Below, piece after piece: positions 13,201-25,352 of a stretch of DNA of 64,000 nucleotides. The position numbers and the translations under genes are program-made. The notes beneath the pieces are model-generated. The model had not been told where the DNA came from. It saw nothing but the letters and a program-made list of their open reading frames with translations, and ran no database searches. Position 1 is the stretch's first letter. Each line of letters starts with the position of its first letter. The stretch comes from Neurospora intermedia (taxonomy: Eukaryota; Ascomycota; Sordariomycetes; Sordariales; Sordariaceae), in NCBI GenBank assembly GCA_037102815.1, contig BTPP01000005.1, positions 2,852,001 through 2,916,000 on the forward strand, written 5' to 3'.

Positions 13201-13628
13201 GAGTCAAACCTTTTAAGCGACAGGCAACCGAGAATAACCGCGACCAGGACGGCGACATCTCCATGGGTGGACAGAAGAGTCTTCGATTTGATCATGGGCC
13301 CGGTGGTTTAGGAGGGATGAAGAACCTAGATGAGAGCAAGGGATTCGACTTCGGCGTCCCACCAGCACCGACCGAACCGAAGGACGACCAAGGAATCGAC
13401 ACCACCTGGCTCGACGACGACGGCCTCGACCTCATCGCCAAGACCGTTGAGGACTTCCGCGGTCAGCGACTGAGCATGGTTCAGAGTCTAAGGCAGTTTG
13501 TTCTCTGCTACGAGACGGTCATTGAATGGATCTGGCGGCTGGAGGAGCGCTCTCATCATACCAGCGCTGGTGGTGCTGGTGGGAGGAGAGGAAGTAGCAG
13601 AGTTAGGACTGGAAGCTTGGCGCTGTGA
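10246..13628 (+). CDS. Tyrosine-specific protein phosphatase with N-terminal rhodanese-like domain (Ptp2/Ptp3/Pyp1 type)
   Basis: Two exons, 10246-12255 and 12324-13628, are joined by a 68-nt intron (GTACGT...GCTGACTG...TTTGCAG, phase 0); the protein has 1104 residues. Residues ~1-340 are Ser/Pro/Thr-rich and probably disordered. A rhodanese/Cdc25-like domain follows (~350-480), in which the loop after LVVYDAS has no Cys, so it is likely non-catalytic and a docking module. The PTP domain begins near 570, with KNRYKDI, the WPDFG loop near 829, catalytic HCSAGCGRTG near 905 and a Q-loop (QRLSMVQSLRQF) near the end. About 95 low-complexity residues sit between signature and Q-loop. Yeast relatives dephosphorylate the tyrosine of MAP kinases; that role here is inferred. 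A start at 10321 (MSPNQG) has a better ATG context and is an alternative. Confidence 0.93.
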
Positions 13629-14989
13629 GACCATCATGGGCCGGTGTTTGAGAGGATAACGGATTGCACAGAAGCTGGTCAGGTCAGTTGCGCATCGGGC
13701 CTATTTCTTTAAAGGGGCTTCGGTGTAGGCGAATGGACAGATCGAAACGAAAAGAGCATTTTGGCATGGATAGGGAAATGGAATGGATATGGAACGGGAT
13801 GGAAGGGATGGGATAGATACATTATATGGTTCTTGATCCGTTGTTGTCTCCATTTACAACACGGCGGTGGACCACACAGCGACAGAAGGAGAGTCGGTGA
13901 GAGAAAGGACTGATGGACGGATGAACCGAGGAAGTAAGGGACGAAGAGATGAAGATGGCATGATGATCAAAGTCTTCCTTTACTGCTACTACTACTACTA
14001 CTACTACTACTATTACTACTACTAGCATATTTTTGGTTTGGCTGGCCGGTTGGTGGGAGAGCGTGTCATCATCTTGTTATGTTGTTGTTGTTGCCCTTTT
14101 TTTTTTCTTTTCTTTTTTTTTTTTTTTTTTCTGGGTGTGTGTTGTCGTTGTCGTCGTTTGTCTACGTATACCTCAAGTTTCCCAGTACCCCCCCTCTGCA
14201 CTTTTCCTGTCGTTTCCCATTGTTACCATTACCATGAACCATTTGCCATCACCTGAACTTCGCTCAAAGTATTACTGCTGCTGGTGTTTTGAGTACTTGA
14301 AAACTTGCATGTGAATAGGCGTCTGGGTTTGGTCTGTGGTTTGTAAGTTAGTTCTTGCATGGCGCGGTTTCGTGACACTTTAGGAGGGACTCTGTGTTGG
14401 TAGCTTGGAGCACAATATCCTTTCGTCTCGGTATTCGTCTTTCGTGCCGGCGCGGCTTTACAGGTTGTGGTTGTCCCTGAAAGACAGAAACTGTAGTTCA
14501 AAATACTATGAGGGTTTGCCACTTTCTCACGGATAGCCACGCAGCTTACAAATAACCTTTTGACATTCGAGAGACCAAAGCCATTCCAATGAACAATTTA
14601 CTCTCAGTTTCGCCATGATATTCGTCTTCGTGTGACAGTTGTTCCGAGATCCGGTAATGACCCAGTGCAGAGTCAAGGCAGCAACAGGGCACAGGATACG
14701 TCTGAGAGTCAAGGGTAATGTTTGCATCTCCATTCTGTTGATTCCGCTAGAGGAGGGTAGGTATACCCCGTTATTGCCAAGGACCGCTTTCAATCTTGCA
14801 ATGTACAAAACGATACGCTTTCAGACAGCCTATGCAGGCGACAAAGGCAGTCTTGAGAATGATGCACCAAGGAAAATAAAAAAGGCCGAGTCAGTTACTT
14901 TTCCCATAAAAGTACTATTGTATTCTGTATCATATCGTTGCACGCATGAATCACCACTCTTCCTGCACTTTTCCCTTCCCCGGGCAAAC
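13629..14989. other. 3' intergenic region between convergent genes
   Basis: No gene is seen. It holds a trinucleotide CTA/ACT tract near 13.98-14.02 kb and pyrimidine runs near 14.1 kb. It should contain the 3' UTRs of the phosphatase and of RPT6, which converge here. Confidence 0.6.
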
Positions 14990-16250
14990 TTAACGCCACA
15001 ATTTGGCCAATGACACCTCCTTATCATCATGCTTATTCAGAATCTTGGCCGTGGCCAGCTCAAAGTCCTCCTGTGTGACATGCACGCGCCTCTCGCGGAG
15101 GGCGTACATGCCGGCCTCGGTACAGACACCCTTGAGTTCGGCGCCCGAGCACCCGTTCATCTTCTCGGCGATCTTGGTCAGGTTGATGCCGCGCGTCAGG
15201 TTCATCTTGCGGCTGTGAATGCGCAGAATGTCGGCACGGGCCTCGACGCTCGGCGGGGGGAACTCGATCTTGCGGTCGATGCGGCCAGGACGCAAGAGGG
15301 CGGGGTCGAGAATGTCGAGACGGTTGGTGGCCATGATAACCTTGATGTTCTTGGTGGGCTCGAAACCGTCAAGCTGGTTGAGGAGCTCGAGCATGGTGCG
15401 CTGGACTTCGGAGTCGCCGCCAGACGAACCCTCGACACGCGAAGAGCCGATGGAGTCGATCTCGTCCATAAAGATGATTGAGGGCGCATGCTCGCGCGCC
15501 ATGACGAACAGCTCGCGCACCATGCGGGAGCCCTCGCCGATGTACTTTTGCACGAGCTCGGAACCCGAGACACGGATGAACTTGCAGTCGGTGTGGTGCG
15601 CAACGGCACGGGCGAGCAGGGTCTTGCCGGTACCGGGAGGGCCGTAGAGCAGGACACCCTTTGGCTGGGCGATACCTAGCGACTCGAACAGCTCGGGGTG
15701 CTTGAGGCCGAGCTCGATCACCTCCTTGATCTCCTTGATTTGCTGGTCCAAACCACCAATCATGTCGTAAGTACTGTCAGGCACCTTTTCGACCATCATG
15801 AGGGACACGAGCGGGTCTACTGAGGAGGGAAGCATCTTTTCGAGCTTGTACGAGTCTGAGAGAAGGGTGACGCGCTTGCCGACAGTGAGCTTGGTGATGT
15901 CGACATTGTCGGATACATCGACAACTGGTGGGCGGCGGGGCAATAGGTCAGTTACTTTCATCTGTTTATCCATCCGTAACACAGGACACTGTAGAAGGAG
16001 ACGGAGTGCGCATACCATATTTGCCCTCGGGGTGTACCTTGACGAGGACCTTCTTTGTGCTCATAACCTTGACGACCTCACCCACATAGGACCCGGGCTG
16101 TTGTAGCAGACCGAGCTCTTCCCTGAGCAGGCGCACACGCGAGTTGTAGTCATTTCGTTGCGCTTCGAGACGGCGGAGGACGGCTTGGCCCTTGAGGATC
16201 TCGAGCTTCATGGCCTCGATCTTGTTGTGATAATAGTTGTCGAGCGCCAT
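14990..16250 (-). CDS. rpt6: 26S proteasome regulatory subunit RPT6 (AAA ATPase, Sug1/S8)
   Basis: Two exons on the minus strand, 16016-16250 and 14990-15924, with a 91-nt intron (GTATGC...CACCAG) splitting a Val codon; 389 residues, the usual length for this subunit. The N-terminus ([18 protein letters not shown]) begins a coiled coil, followed by an OB-fold segment and the AAA domain: Walker A GPPGTGKT at ~173-180, Walker B IIFMDEID at ~228-235, and the second region of homology with the arginine finger stretch LLRPGRIDR. The C-terminus ends KLWR, not an HbYX motif, as expected for Rpt6. It is one of six ATPases of the base ring that unfold ubiquitinated substrates and feed them into the 20S core. 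No perfect PACE (Rpn4) site is visible upstream. Confidence 0.98.
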
Positions 16251-19154
16251 GGTGACGGCGTGTGGGGGAGAGACGGAGCTCTCGCGGGGGGGAATTAGTG
16301 ATTGTTTGTTTTGTGTAAGGTGGGATAGGTTTGCCCTTGGGTGCGTGGTCGGTCTTCGGTCGTGACTTGCTCGTCGAGATTAGGTGTGTGTTGCGATGCG
16401 CAGACAACTCGATCGTGGTGGCGGGTTGCGGTGGTGATGTTTACTGGTGGTGAAATGGCCGGGTGGAGGTGGTGATGGCGTTCGGTGACCTTCTGAAGAC
16501 AGGCAGCTTCAGGTCAACGCAACACACCCGGCCGGCTCCCAATGCCAAGACTCAGCTCCCGCCTCTAGACTACGGGCAGGTATCAGAGCGCCATGTTAGG
16601 ATAAGGTACGTACCGATAGACGGCAGAGGCTCGTGCTTTGAGGCTGCTGGGCTACACGTGACCTCGTGGCTCCAGACTTGCAGGGGAGCTTTGAAGGTGA
16701 AGCCCCGGGCCCTTTGAAATGATGTCACTTCCAGCTGCGTCGTCGACTCCACATGCTGCAGTGCAGTGCTGGGTTGTGGTATCCAATCTCGCCAAACTCC
16801 AAAAAAAAGTCCTCGTCATGCTCCGGTGCGGTCCCGTCACGATTGCTACCAGCACGCATACTCACCTTTCCCTGCAGATGCTCGTCATCCAGCATAAGAG
16901 ATGACTCGCTCTGCACTGCGTCTTTCAAATTTACTTTTGCCTTCTAATGTTCCCGTTCTCATTTCTCCCACTCAAGCTTTCCAACAGCCTGTCAGCCTGT
17001 ATAGATGGGACTGAAGGGCGCACTGCACATGTCACACTGCACATGTCTCATTTCCATGAGCCTGCCCGTCGTTCAGCTACATACCCCTTCTTCAGGCGGT
17101 TGGTTACCTAGGGAGCTAAGGTATCAGGTGACTTCTTATATGAGGGATCCTTAACTTCTCTCTCCAGTGTGACTTAGTTCTTGCCTTTTCCAAGCCGAAA
17201 TAACATTGATCGCCATTCTTGTGGTTTCAAGCCAAGGTTGACTCTCAGTTAATGAGAGAGAGGACGGTCGCTTGGCATAGGAAACTCTATTCCACCATGA
17301 GAATGAGCAATCATTCTCCTACGCATACTGTCCTGAAGTGCGTACGTAGACCCGTTTGTATACCCGTCGCAGTCATGCTACACTGTGCTTTCCTCTTACC
17401 CGCCGCGGTTCACATGGTGATACTCAATATACCTCTGATGAGAAGTGAGGCAGCCCTGCGATATCAGCTCAGCTGATGGAGTGGGGGTTGTCAAACCGGC
17501 AAGCCAAGCAGGGCACCGAAGCCCGGCCACCCCGGTGGTGAACCTAGGATCAGTCATCCATCACGGTCCATGATGACCTGAGACCAGCGTCGACCGGGAG
17601 AGACCATTTGCCTTCCCTCACCCTCCACATCATGGTGGCAGCGAACCGTGCTGGCCAACCGGTGCACGCAGCGGTCACATCAAATCCTCCCTCGCGCCGT
17701 TCCCGTCTTGGTTCCAGATGCGCCAATACTTGCCAAGGATCGAGGCATCATGATGGCGACTTGGATCCAAGTCATTCAGCGTGACCGATACTGTGCTGCA
17801 GCAGAGTGTTGCTAGAGATGGGAGGAATAACATGGTTATGTGCTTATAATAGAGAAAAGTGGCAAGGACAACTAGAGTATTGTACAACTCGGTGTTTTGG
17901 GTCTTCGAGGTTGATAAAAACCATTAAAAAAAGCCGATGATGGGATCACCTATGGAAAGAGGAAGGCCGTTATCTGGTGCAACGTCCGTGCTCGAGCTAA
18001 AGAGTGCCCGCTTTGTGCAGTTCAGTTGCAGCGACAGCTACAGTAGCAACGGCACCTTCCGTAAGGCAATGTCAATTCAGGCGTCATGCCTGCTGGTTCA
18101 CCACTCCCGTCTCGGTGTTAATGCTTGGTATCCAAACTCTTCCCCAAATTTCCATCTCTGGAAAAGCAAACGTTGACTCGGTCATCCGACTCTTTCCTAG
18201 AGGTACCATTGTCTTCAGCATCCTTCTTTTCTAGAGATATTCTTCGCGACTCTTCAGGCCTGACCCAAGACTCTTGTCCCCAGTTGGCATGGCCTTTCAG
18301 CCCAATACCTTAAAGAAGAGTCTCTAGCGTCCTTCTGTCTTTGCGCCCAGCCCAACACGCCAGTGTTTAGGTTTGTCAAGTGGTGTTGTTTACAGCCCTG
18401 TCTTCATCATCGTTTTTCAGGGTAGGGGTACAGCTAGCCATAGCAGCTGCCTACAAGGAAGACGCTGCACAGTACGGGCAGGGGGGTGCCAGAAGGTCGA
18501 TCTTTTCCTGCTTCACACTGACAAGCGCTGGAACAAACCTCCATCCAGTCCACCACCACCAAGCTTCGGTCGGCCCTTCGCAACAGTTGCAACCTACTCG
18601 GGTCATCAGGCCACGCCCAGTAAGAGTTGTCGCATTTAGTTTGGCACCTCATCATATCTGATCATCCGGCCTTTTCGTCTTTCTCATAAGTACCTACCTA
18701 ACGAACCTCATCCCGTCCACCGTCGCGGCCGCCAGTTCGAGTCTGGAGGAAATCCGATCATGAACTCTTCCTTCTCCATTGCTTGGTGCAACTGTCGTGC
18801 CGTACCAACTACCCATCTCGCCTCACTGCTCACCGAGTCACTCTGATCCAGACTCAACATCCTTTTCCTAGCTTACATAGTTGTCGCCAACTCCTGCGCT
18901 GCGACAGATACTCGCCAGACACCTATCTATCTCTACCTCCGGCTGCCGCTGAACACTTCAAGGTCGGATCCTTTAAAGGACGGACGGAATCAGCATCCTC
19001 AACACCACAACCCTACGTGCATCGCTTGACCCTGGTATACTTCCTAGCACCTGAAAACAAAAACCCCTCCCAAAAAAAAAACAAAAAATAGAGAAAGCAC
19101 CATTGCTGTTGATCACCGTCCACCGGCATTGCTATCCACACGCAACCCCTCACT
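16251..19154. other. Intergenic region between divergent RPT6 and the exchanger gene
   Basis: About 2.9 kb without a supportable gene. It contains the promoters of both flanking genes. The last several hundred bases before 19155 are pyrimidine-rich and probably include the exchanger's 5' leader. Confidence 0.6.
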
Positions 19155-22100
19155 ATGGGTCCTCCCTCCCAGACGGGCGACGAAGACCGTCCCGATCCGT
19201 CCCCCACCAACACGCGCCGAAATTCGCGCCTGGATCTCATCAACACCACCGAAACCCGACATGATGATGCCGGCATGAACCCTCCGGATACCAGCTATCA
19301 CTCCACTGACATTGTGCGGAGGTTGCCAGACCCTATGGGCCCTGCTGGTGGGTACTTCTTCTGCCATCTTCTCCCACTGCCCACCTTGGCATCCTTGTGT
19401 ATTCTTGGACTTCCTTGGCTTGTATCGTACCCTCGCTGACCATACCATGCACATGTTTAGGTGCCGCCAACATGGCCAATGCGGAGGGTGCGCCTTCTAT
19501 CACTGCCTCCGAACGTGAGCGTACCGTTTCCCGCGCTTCCCAGACCGGTATCCCACGTTCGCCCATGGTAGGTCCCGATCGCGGACGACCACGACCTCGC
19601 AAGCCCCCAATGGCGCGACGCACTTCGTCCAATGCCCAAGCCCCCCACCGCGGCGAGGTCTTCTCCGTCGATGACGACATAACCGAAGTCGAGGCTGATG
19701 CTGCTGAGCGCCAGAAGAGCTACAGTGGCTCTACAGCCCGCAGACGAAACCTCCTTCCTGCTCCCTTATCCCGAGTACACTCGATTTTAGATGAGGACGG
19801 AGCGAACGATAGCCGGGATCGGGATACTCCGGACGTCATTGAAGAAGTCGACACCCCGGGCCAGGAAGGGGAACTCAACCTGCCTCCTCCAGCCGAAGAA
19901 GACAGTGCCGAGGGTGAGACCCCGGTTGAGGATGATGATGGCGATATCAGTGATGCCGAAAGCTTCACGCTGAAGGACCGCCAGCAGGCCATCAACGAAA
20001 CACATCCCTTTGGCATCAGGCTCTGGAAACCGGCCCTGTACAAAAAGCACCGTTCGGTCCAAAAGACGGCCGAGGGAGATATCCACTCGTCCCCTGGAGG
20101 ACATGTCAGTCGATGGCTGCTGTTCTTCAACATCATGTGGACCTTGGCCTTTGGTTGGTGGATGTCTCTCATTGCTTACACGGGTGCCATTGTCTGCTTC
20201 GTCTTTGCTGCTGCTCCTAGTGGTCGAGAGTATGGACGAGTCCTCTGGGGACTTGCTGGTTACCTGTTCTATCCATTCGGCAAGTTCATCCGCTTGGAGC
20301 AGCAGGATGGCTATCTGGACGAGGATCAGGACGAAGGCAGAAGCATCAGCGAGTACGAGCAGTGGCAGAGCGGTGACCTCGAGGACGGCCGCCTATTCTT
20401 TGGCCCCGAGCGAGACCGATCGATTATTGGCCACTCTCGCCGGAGTTTGGACTCGGAACCCGACGAGACGGAGAGCCTGCTCGGCCGCGGTCGTGGCCAC
20501 GGTTCCGATTCTGACCTTCCTCGTATGAAGAGAAGACTGTTCGGCCGTGGCCAATGGAATGTTGGGCGAGTCATCTACTTCCTTTTCTTCTACACCATGA
20601 TCATGCCCTCGCTCTTCATTGTATCCGCAATCTGTTGGTTTCTGGTGTTCTGGATCCCCATGGGCAAGGTTACCATGCTGCTCATCGACCATCTTCGACG
20701 CCATCCGCTGGCCCTGTGGTTCGAGTCCGACATCTCGACCGCCCGGGCCTCCACCACGCCGCACTCTTCCATCCTCATTTGCACGTATCGTGCTGTCGGT
20801 ATAAAGTACTGGAAGTATACCATCGACGGAACCAACATTTTCCTGGTCAACATGATGGCTATCGTCATATTTGTCATCTTTGACTGGATTGTCCTTGAAG
20901 GGGTTTTGGAGATCCACAACTTCTTTACCTCGCCTGCCTTTTTGTTCGTCACTGGCCTTTTGTCCATCATCCCTCTTGCCTACTTCATTGGTCAAGCTGT
21001 TGCTTCCATCTCCGCACAGTCGTCGATGGGCTTCGGTGCTGCCATCAATGCATTCTTCTCTACCATTGTGGAGGTCTTCCTCTACTGCGTTGCTCTGCAG
21101 CAAGGTAAAGCACAACTGGTCGAAGGAAGCATTATGGGGAGTATCTTCGCCGGTATTCTTTTCCTTCCGGGTATCTCAATGTGCTGCGGCGCCATCAAGC
21201 GCAAGACACAACGCTTCAACGCCAAGTCAGCCGGCGTGACATCGACCATGCTGCTATTCGCCGTTATTGGCGCCTTTGGTCCGACTTTGTTCTACCAGAT
21301 TTACGGAACCCACGAGCTTACCTGCCAGGACTGTCTTTACTTTGATCATCCCAGGGGCTCAGTGAGAGATTGCCGTCGCTGTTACTTCTCTCAGACCCCT
21401 GCTATGAATGATCGATTTTACCTGGAGGCAGTCCGTCCCTACTGCTACATTGCTGCTGGCATGCTGTTCTTATCATATATCATTGGTCTTTGGTTCACGC
21501 TTCGCACCCATGCCGCCGTTATCTGGAATACCGAAGCGGATGAGAAGAAGCACGAGGAGAATACAGCCCGTAACAGTGCCCGACCGTCTGCGGTGCATAC
21601 CTCACTCGGTGACACCACGGGTGCTGATGTTCGTGATTCGCATCTCTACAAGCGCATTCTCGGCCAATCCCTCCGCCAAGTCGGTCACCAGGGCCCCTCG
21701 GACGAGCCGCAACGGCCAGGTTCGTCTGTCTCGGGAGGGGCCAAGGCTAACGGCACTCCCCATATGGTCCCTCCCAAATCGACTGGATACGGTGCCACCG
21801 ACAGTCAACATTCATCCACCATTCTTAACATACCCGGCTTCTCTGATGCTGAGAATAACAATCTCGTGCACCAGGTCGCTGAAATTGCAGCTACTGCTGC
21901 CACCGTGGCAGCCAGGAATTATTCCAGTCAAAGACGTACCTCGCACCTCGGAGGCTCTTCGATCACAGGTCAACAACAGTCGGCCCCGGGAAGCCGCCGT
22001 GGCTTGATCCGTACCGCAACTTTCCCGGATGCCGATGAGGCTGGCGGCGAGTCTACTACTGCTGCACACTCAGGAGGTGGTCACGATGCACCCAATTGGA

Positions 22101-22795
22101 GCCGGCTCAAGAGTTCTATCATTCTCATGGGAGCTACCGTTCTGTATGCTGTCATTGCCGAGATCCTGGTGGACACTGTGGATGTGGTTCTTGAAAGCTT
22201 TGAAATCGACGAGAAATTTCTTGGCATTACGCTGTTTGCCCTTGTTCCCAACACCACTGAGTTCTTGGTAAGCTTTGATACGCCAACGCTATTCCTCTTT
22301 TTTCTTTCCTCCTCTCCAAAGAAAGGGATGATGCTAACTTTTATATGTGTTCAGAACGCCATCTCTTTTGCTATGAATGGTAACATTGCGCTCTCCATGG
22401 AAATTGGTTCAGCCTATGCCCTGCAAGTCTGCCTGTTACAAATCCCGGCACTCGTGCTATTCTCCGCCATCTATCCTCCGGATGTACCAGTCGCAGATAT
22501 GGCACGCTATACCTTTAGCCTGCTCTTCCCACAATGGGATATGGTCACTGTCATCCTGTGTGTCTTCCTCTTGAGCTACATGTACGGCGAGGGGAAGAGT
22601 AACTACTTCAAGGGCAGCATCTTGCTTTTGAGTTACCTTGTCGTTGTGATTGGCTACTACTTCAGCGGCTACAGCACCGGCCTCGAGAAATCCAACTCTG
22701 GCATCAGCCGCTTCGACACCCTTGGTGATGACGGGCAGTACATGAGCTACGGCTTCAAGACTGTAGGGCGAGGTACTAGTGGGGTCGCTTACTGA
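19155..22795 (+). CDS. vnx1: Vacuolar monovalent cation/H+ exchanger, Vnx1-like (CaCA superfamily)
   Basis: Three exons, 19155-19347, 19461-22267 and 22355-22795; 1146 residues. The first intron (113 nt, GTGGGT...TTTAG) is phase 1. The second (87 nt, GTAAGC...GCTAAC...TTCAG) is phase 0. The N-terminal ~230 residues are hydrophilic and acidic. Two membrane blocks follow that resemble the YccF-like N-terminal part of fungal Vnx1. The first alpha-repeat (FGAAINAFFSTIVEV) is near residue 588, then comes a long Ser-rich cytosolic loop. The second alpha-repeat (VPNTTEFL / NAISFAMNGNIALSMEIG) is near 990-1010. Its length and N-terminal domain favour a Vnx1-type Na+/K+:H+ exchanger over a short Vcx1/CAX calcium exchanger. 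Vacuolar location and ion choice are inferred from the family. Confidence 0.88.
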
Positions 22796-23935
22796 ACGAC
22801 CCCGGGATACTGAGTCTATTTTGTTTTCATTTCACTATCAAAACACCCCGGAGCGCATTGTCCGCGCACGGTTGAGATTAGTACTGCTCAAAAATTTGGG
22901 GAGCAGTCTGTGGGCAAGAATGACTGTATAACAAAGCCCACGGACCGTTTTGTTTGTTCTATAAATTCGATGTTTCTTCTCGTTCAAGGGTCAAATTTTC
23001 TAGGGTGTTAAACGGCATTCATGGTATCATCAGCTTTTTTTTTTTTTCCTTTTGTTTTCTTTCTTTTCCTTGCTACAAAAGCAGTAACTCTTGAACTTCG
23101 TTTGGTTGCGTTTATTCATGTAGCATATGTTCAAAATTGCTTCCTCATCAGCATATGGGATTTCCTTGGGGCGAGCTCGATGGCGTACAACATGATTCGC
23201 AGAAAGTTTGGAGACAAACAGGACTAAGGAGAGTGTTGTTGAGTGTGATATGATACGAGACATCATGTGATGGATCATGTCATTAATGGATGAGAAAGAA
23301 TACACTTACATTTGCATTTCATTCTCTTGCTTTCATTTTTGAGCTTGCCATGCGCTGGGCCTGGACTGTGGTTGGTTTTGGTGAATATGCCGATATCGTC
23401 ACCCAAGGGTCAAGTGGTTCTTTTCACTAACTGATGGTGTACGGAAAGTAAGAAGAAAAAGGTCGACTACCACTGACACTCTAGAGCGGAGTGCATGCTG
23501 GGACCATCGTTTTGACAGTTTAGGCAGAATCCACAACCTACCTACTATATACCGAAATGCTGTTTCGCGGGATTAGGTCAGGCGGCCAGCATTGCAGGGT
23601 GGCACTGGTGGTCAGACGTCTTTGAATGAACCCGGGAAAGGCTTGACATTATTAGAAACAAAGTAAGTACATGGATTTCTTTGTCGTTTGGATACAACTG
23701 TATATCCGAGAATAAACGCGGATGGAAGAGATGCTGATATGGACGAAACCTCTCAAACTGATAGAGACACGCCCATTCACCAAACAGGAAACATAGAACG
23801 AATATGTGACGTAATAGCTCCTCTACGGCTTACACGAGCTATGCTGAACAGCTTGACGATAGACAAAGGAGAAAGCCCAAGATTCCTTCCGGTCGGTTAA
23901 CATTCACATTGCGTTTCACCAACTGGTTAGCCTAG
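22796..23935. other. 3' intergenic region
   Basis: Nothing gene-like was found. It holds the 3' ends of the convergent exchanger and DUF1996 genes and a T-run near 23.04 kb. Confidence 0.6.
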
Positions 23936-25352
23936 CTAGGCCTTGATGGCCATTTCACCCATTGGCATCGCCTTAAGCCCTGTTATTGTGTGGTTTGTAA
24001 GTTACTGGGTTTCATGATAGGACCCGGAGAAGAAGAGCAGAGCCCGGAAATGGAAGGTGAAAGAACCAAAAAAAAAGGAAAGAGAAGAACAAGAAAAGAA
24101 GAGAAACCTACAGCCATCAACAGGCTCAGGAGCCTGCTGCTTGATAGTGCAAGCATTATACTGCGCCGGAGTTTGCGCAGTCAGACCAGCAGACGGGCAG
24201 TCCTTATTGAGGTTGCAGCCCTTGTCCATGGCCTTCTGGAGAGAATCGCCCTTCCAGCCGAAAACGTAGTCACCGTGGGCGGCGGGGCCACTGTTTTTGC
24301 TTTCTGTCAGTATCATATTTTCCACTGTACGATGAAAGAGGAAACTAGGACAAGATGGACGGAAACACTCACCCGAGGTTCATGCTATACACAAATGCAG
24401 GACCCGACTCAGGCCACATGCTCTTGTCGGCAAAGCTCGTCACATTCCACATGAGCTCGTACATGATCTGCGGTAGCTTGACGGGGTGCGTGGAAGGGCA
24501 GGATCCTCCACCATTGGCACCGGAACCGCCGCCATAGGCGACATGCGACTTGTGGTCGGGAGAGTCAAGGTTCTTGCCGTCCCAGCAGCTGTGTTTTGAC
24601 CAATTCGTTAATTCGGTCCGATACTGAGCACTGGAGTGGGGAGAGAACAGAGAAGAAAAAAACACACGTTGGGAAAATGATGGTCTGGCGAATCATCTTG
24701 CACTTGGTATCTTGAGGGATATCGACGGTGTCGGAACCGGTGCAAGGGGCGCCGCCTACAAAGTTACCCTCGTTTGTCGAGGTCCAGCAACGGTGGCAGA
24801 TGTTGCCGGAAGAAACCTTCTTGGGGTCGGTATTGGCGGCGTTGCCGGCGAGCATGCGGAAGCCCTAGCGGTCGTTGTTAACAACTCAGGGAATTCCATG
24901 ATGGTGAAAAAGTGTGGGTATTGGGGACAGTCACTCACCGGCCTGAAAGCGGTGACCTTCCCGCTAGGGATATAATACACATCAAGACCACCATTATTGA
25001 CGAGCTTGCCCTGCGGACCGCCGTTACCGACCTGAGGCACGCGGTGATAGCTGCCGTTCTTGGCCTTGAAGAACATGACGGCCGTCCAGTAGTTGGACAG
25101 ATCCTGCGCGAAGCTGCACGAGGTGCAGGTCGACTGGCCGGCTAGATCGTGCGAGTCCGGGTCCATAGTCAGGTTGAATGAGTTACCGCCAACGATTTGG
25201 TGGAGATGGGGCGTGTAGCGGACGCCCGGGTTGACGAGAGGGTCGACGCGGTCGACGACCAGCTGCGAGCAGGCGAAGCGCAACATGTTTTGCGCGACGG
25301 CCCCGTTTGCCAGCAGCGCCACGGCGGCGGCAAGGGTCGCCCACGACTGCAT
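23936..25352 (-). CDS. Secreted DUF1996-domain protein
   Basis: Five minus-strand exons, 24939-25352, 24668-24864, 24373-24588, 24112-24290 and 23936-23979, are separated by introns of 74, 79, 82 and 132 nt; all phases agree and yield 349 residues. The N-terminus (MQSWATLAAAVALLANGAVA, cleavage likely before QNMLRF) is a signal peptide. The body has the features of fungal DUF1996 proteins: FACSQLVVDRVDPLVNPG near the start, HLHQIVGGN, a CTSCSF cysteine pair, VYYIPSGKVTAFRPGFRMLAG, IIFPTCWDGKNLDSPDH and HVAYG. It ends GWLKAMPMGEMAIKA shortly after the domain, with no WSC or CBM domain. The molecular activity of DUF1996 is not established. The last exon is only 44 nt and is the least certain join. 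Confidence 0.93.

Noticed and set aside
16251-16450. Search for a PACE (Rpn4) element upstream of RPT6
   Set aside because: Only GGTGGCGGG and GGTGGTGA-like stretches are present; no exact GGTGGCAAA in either orientation.
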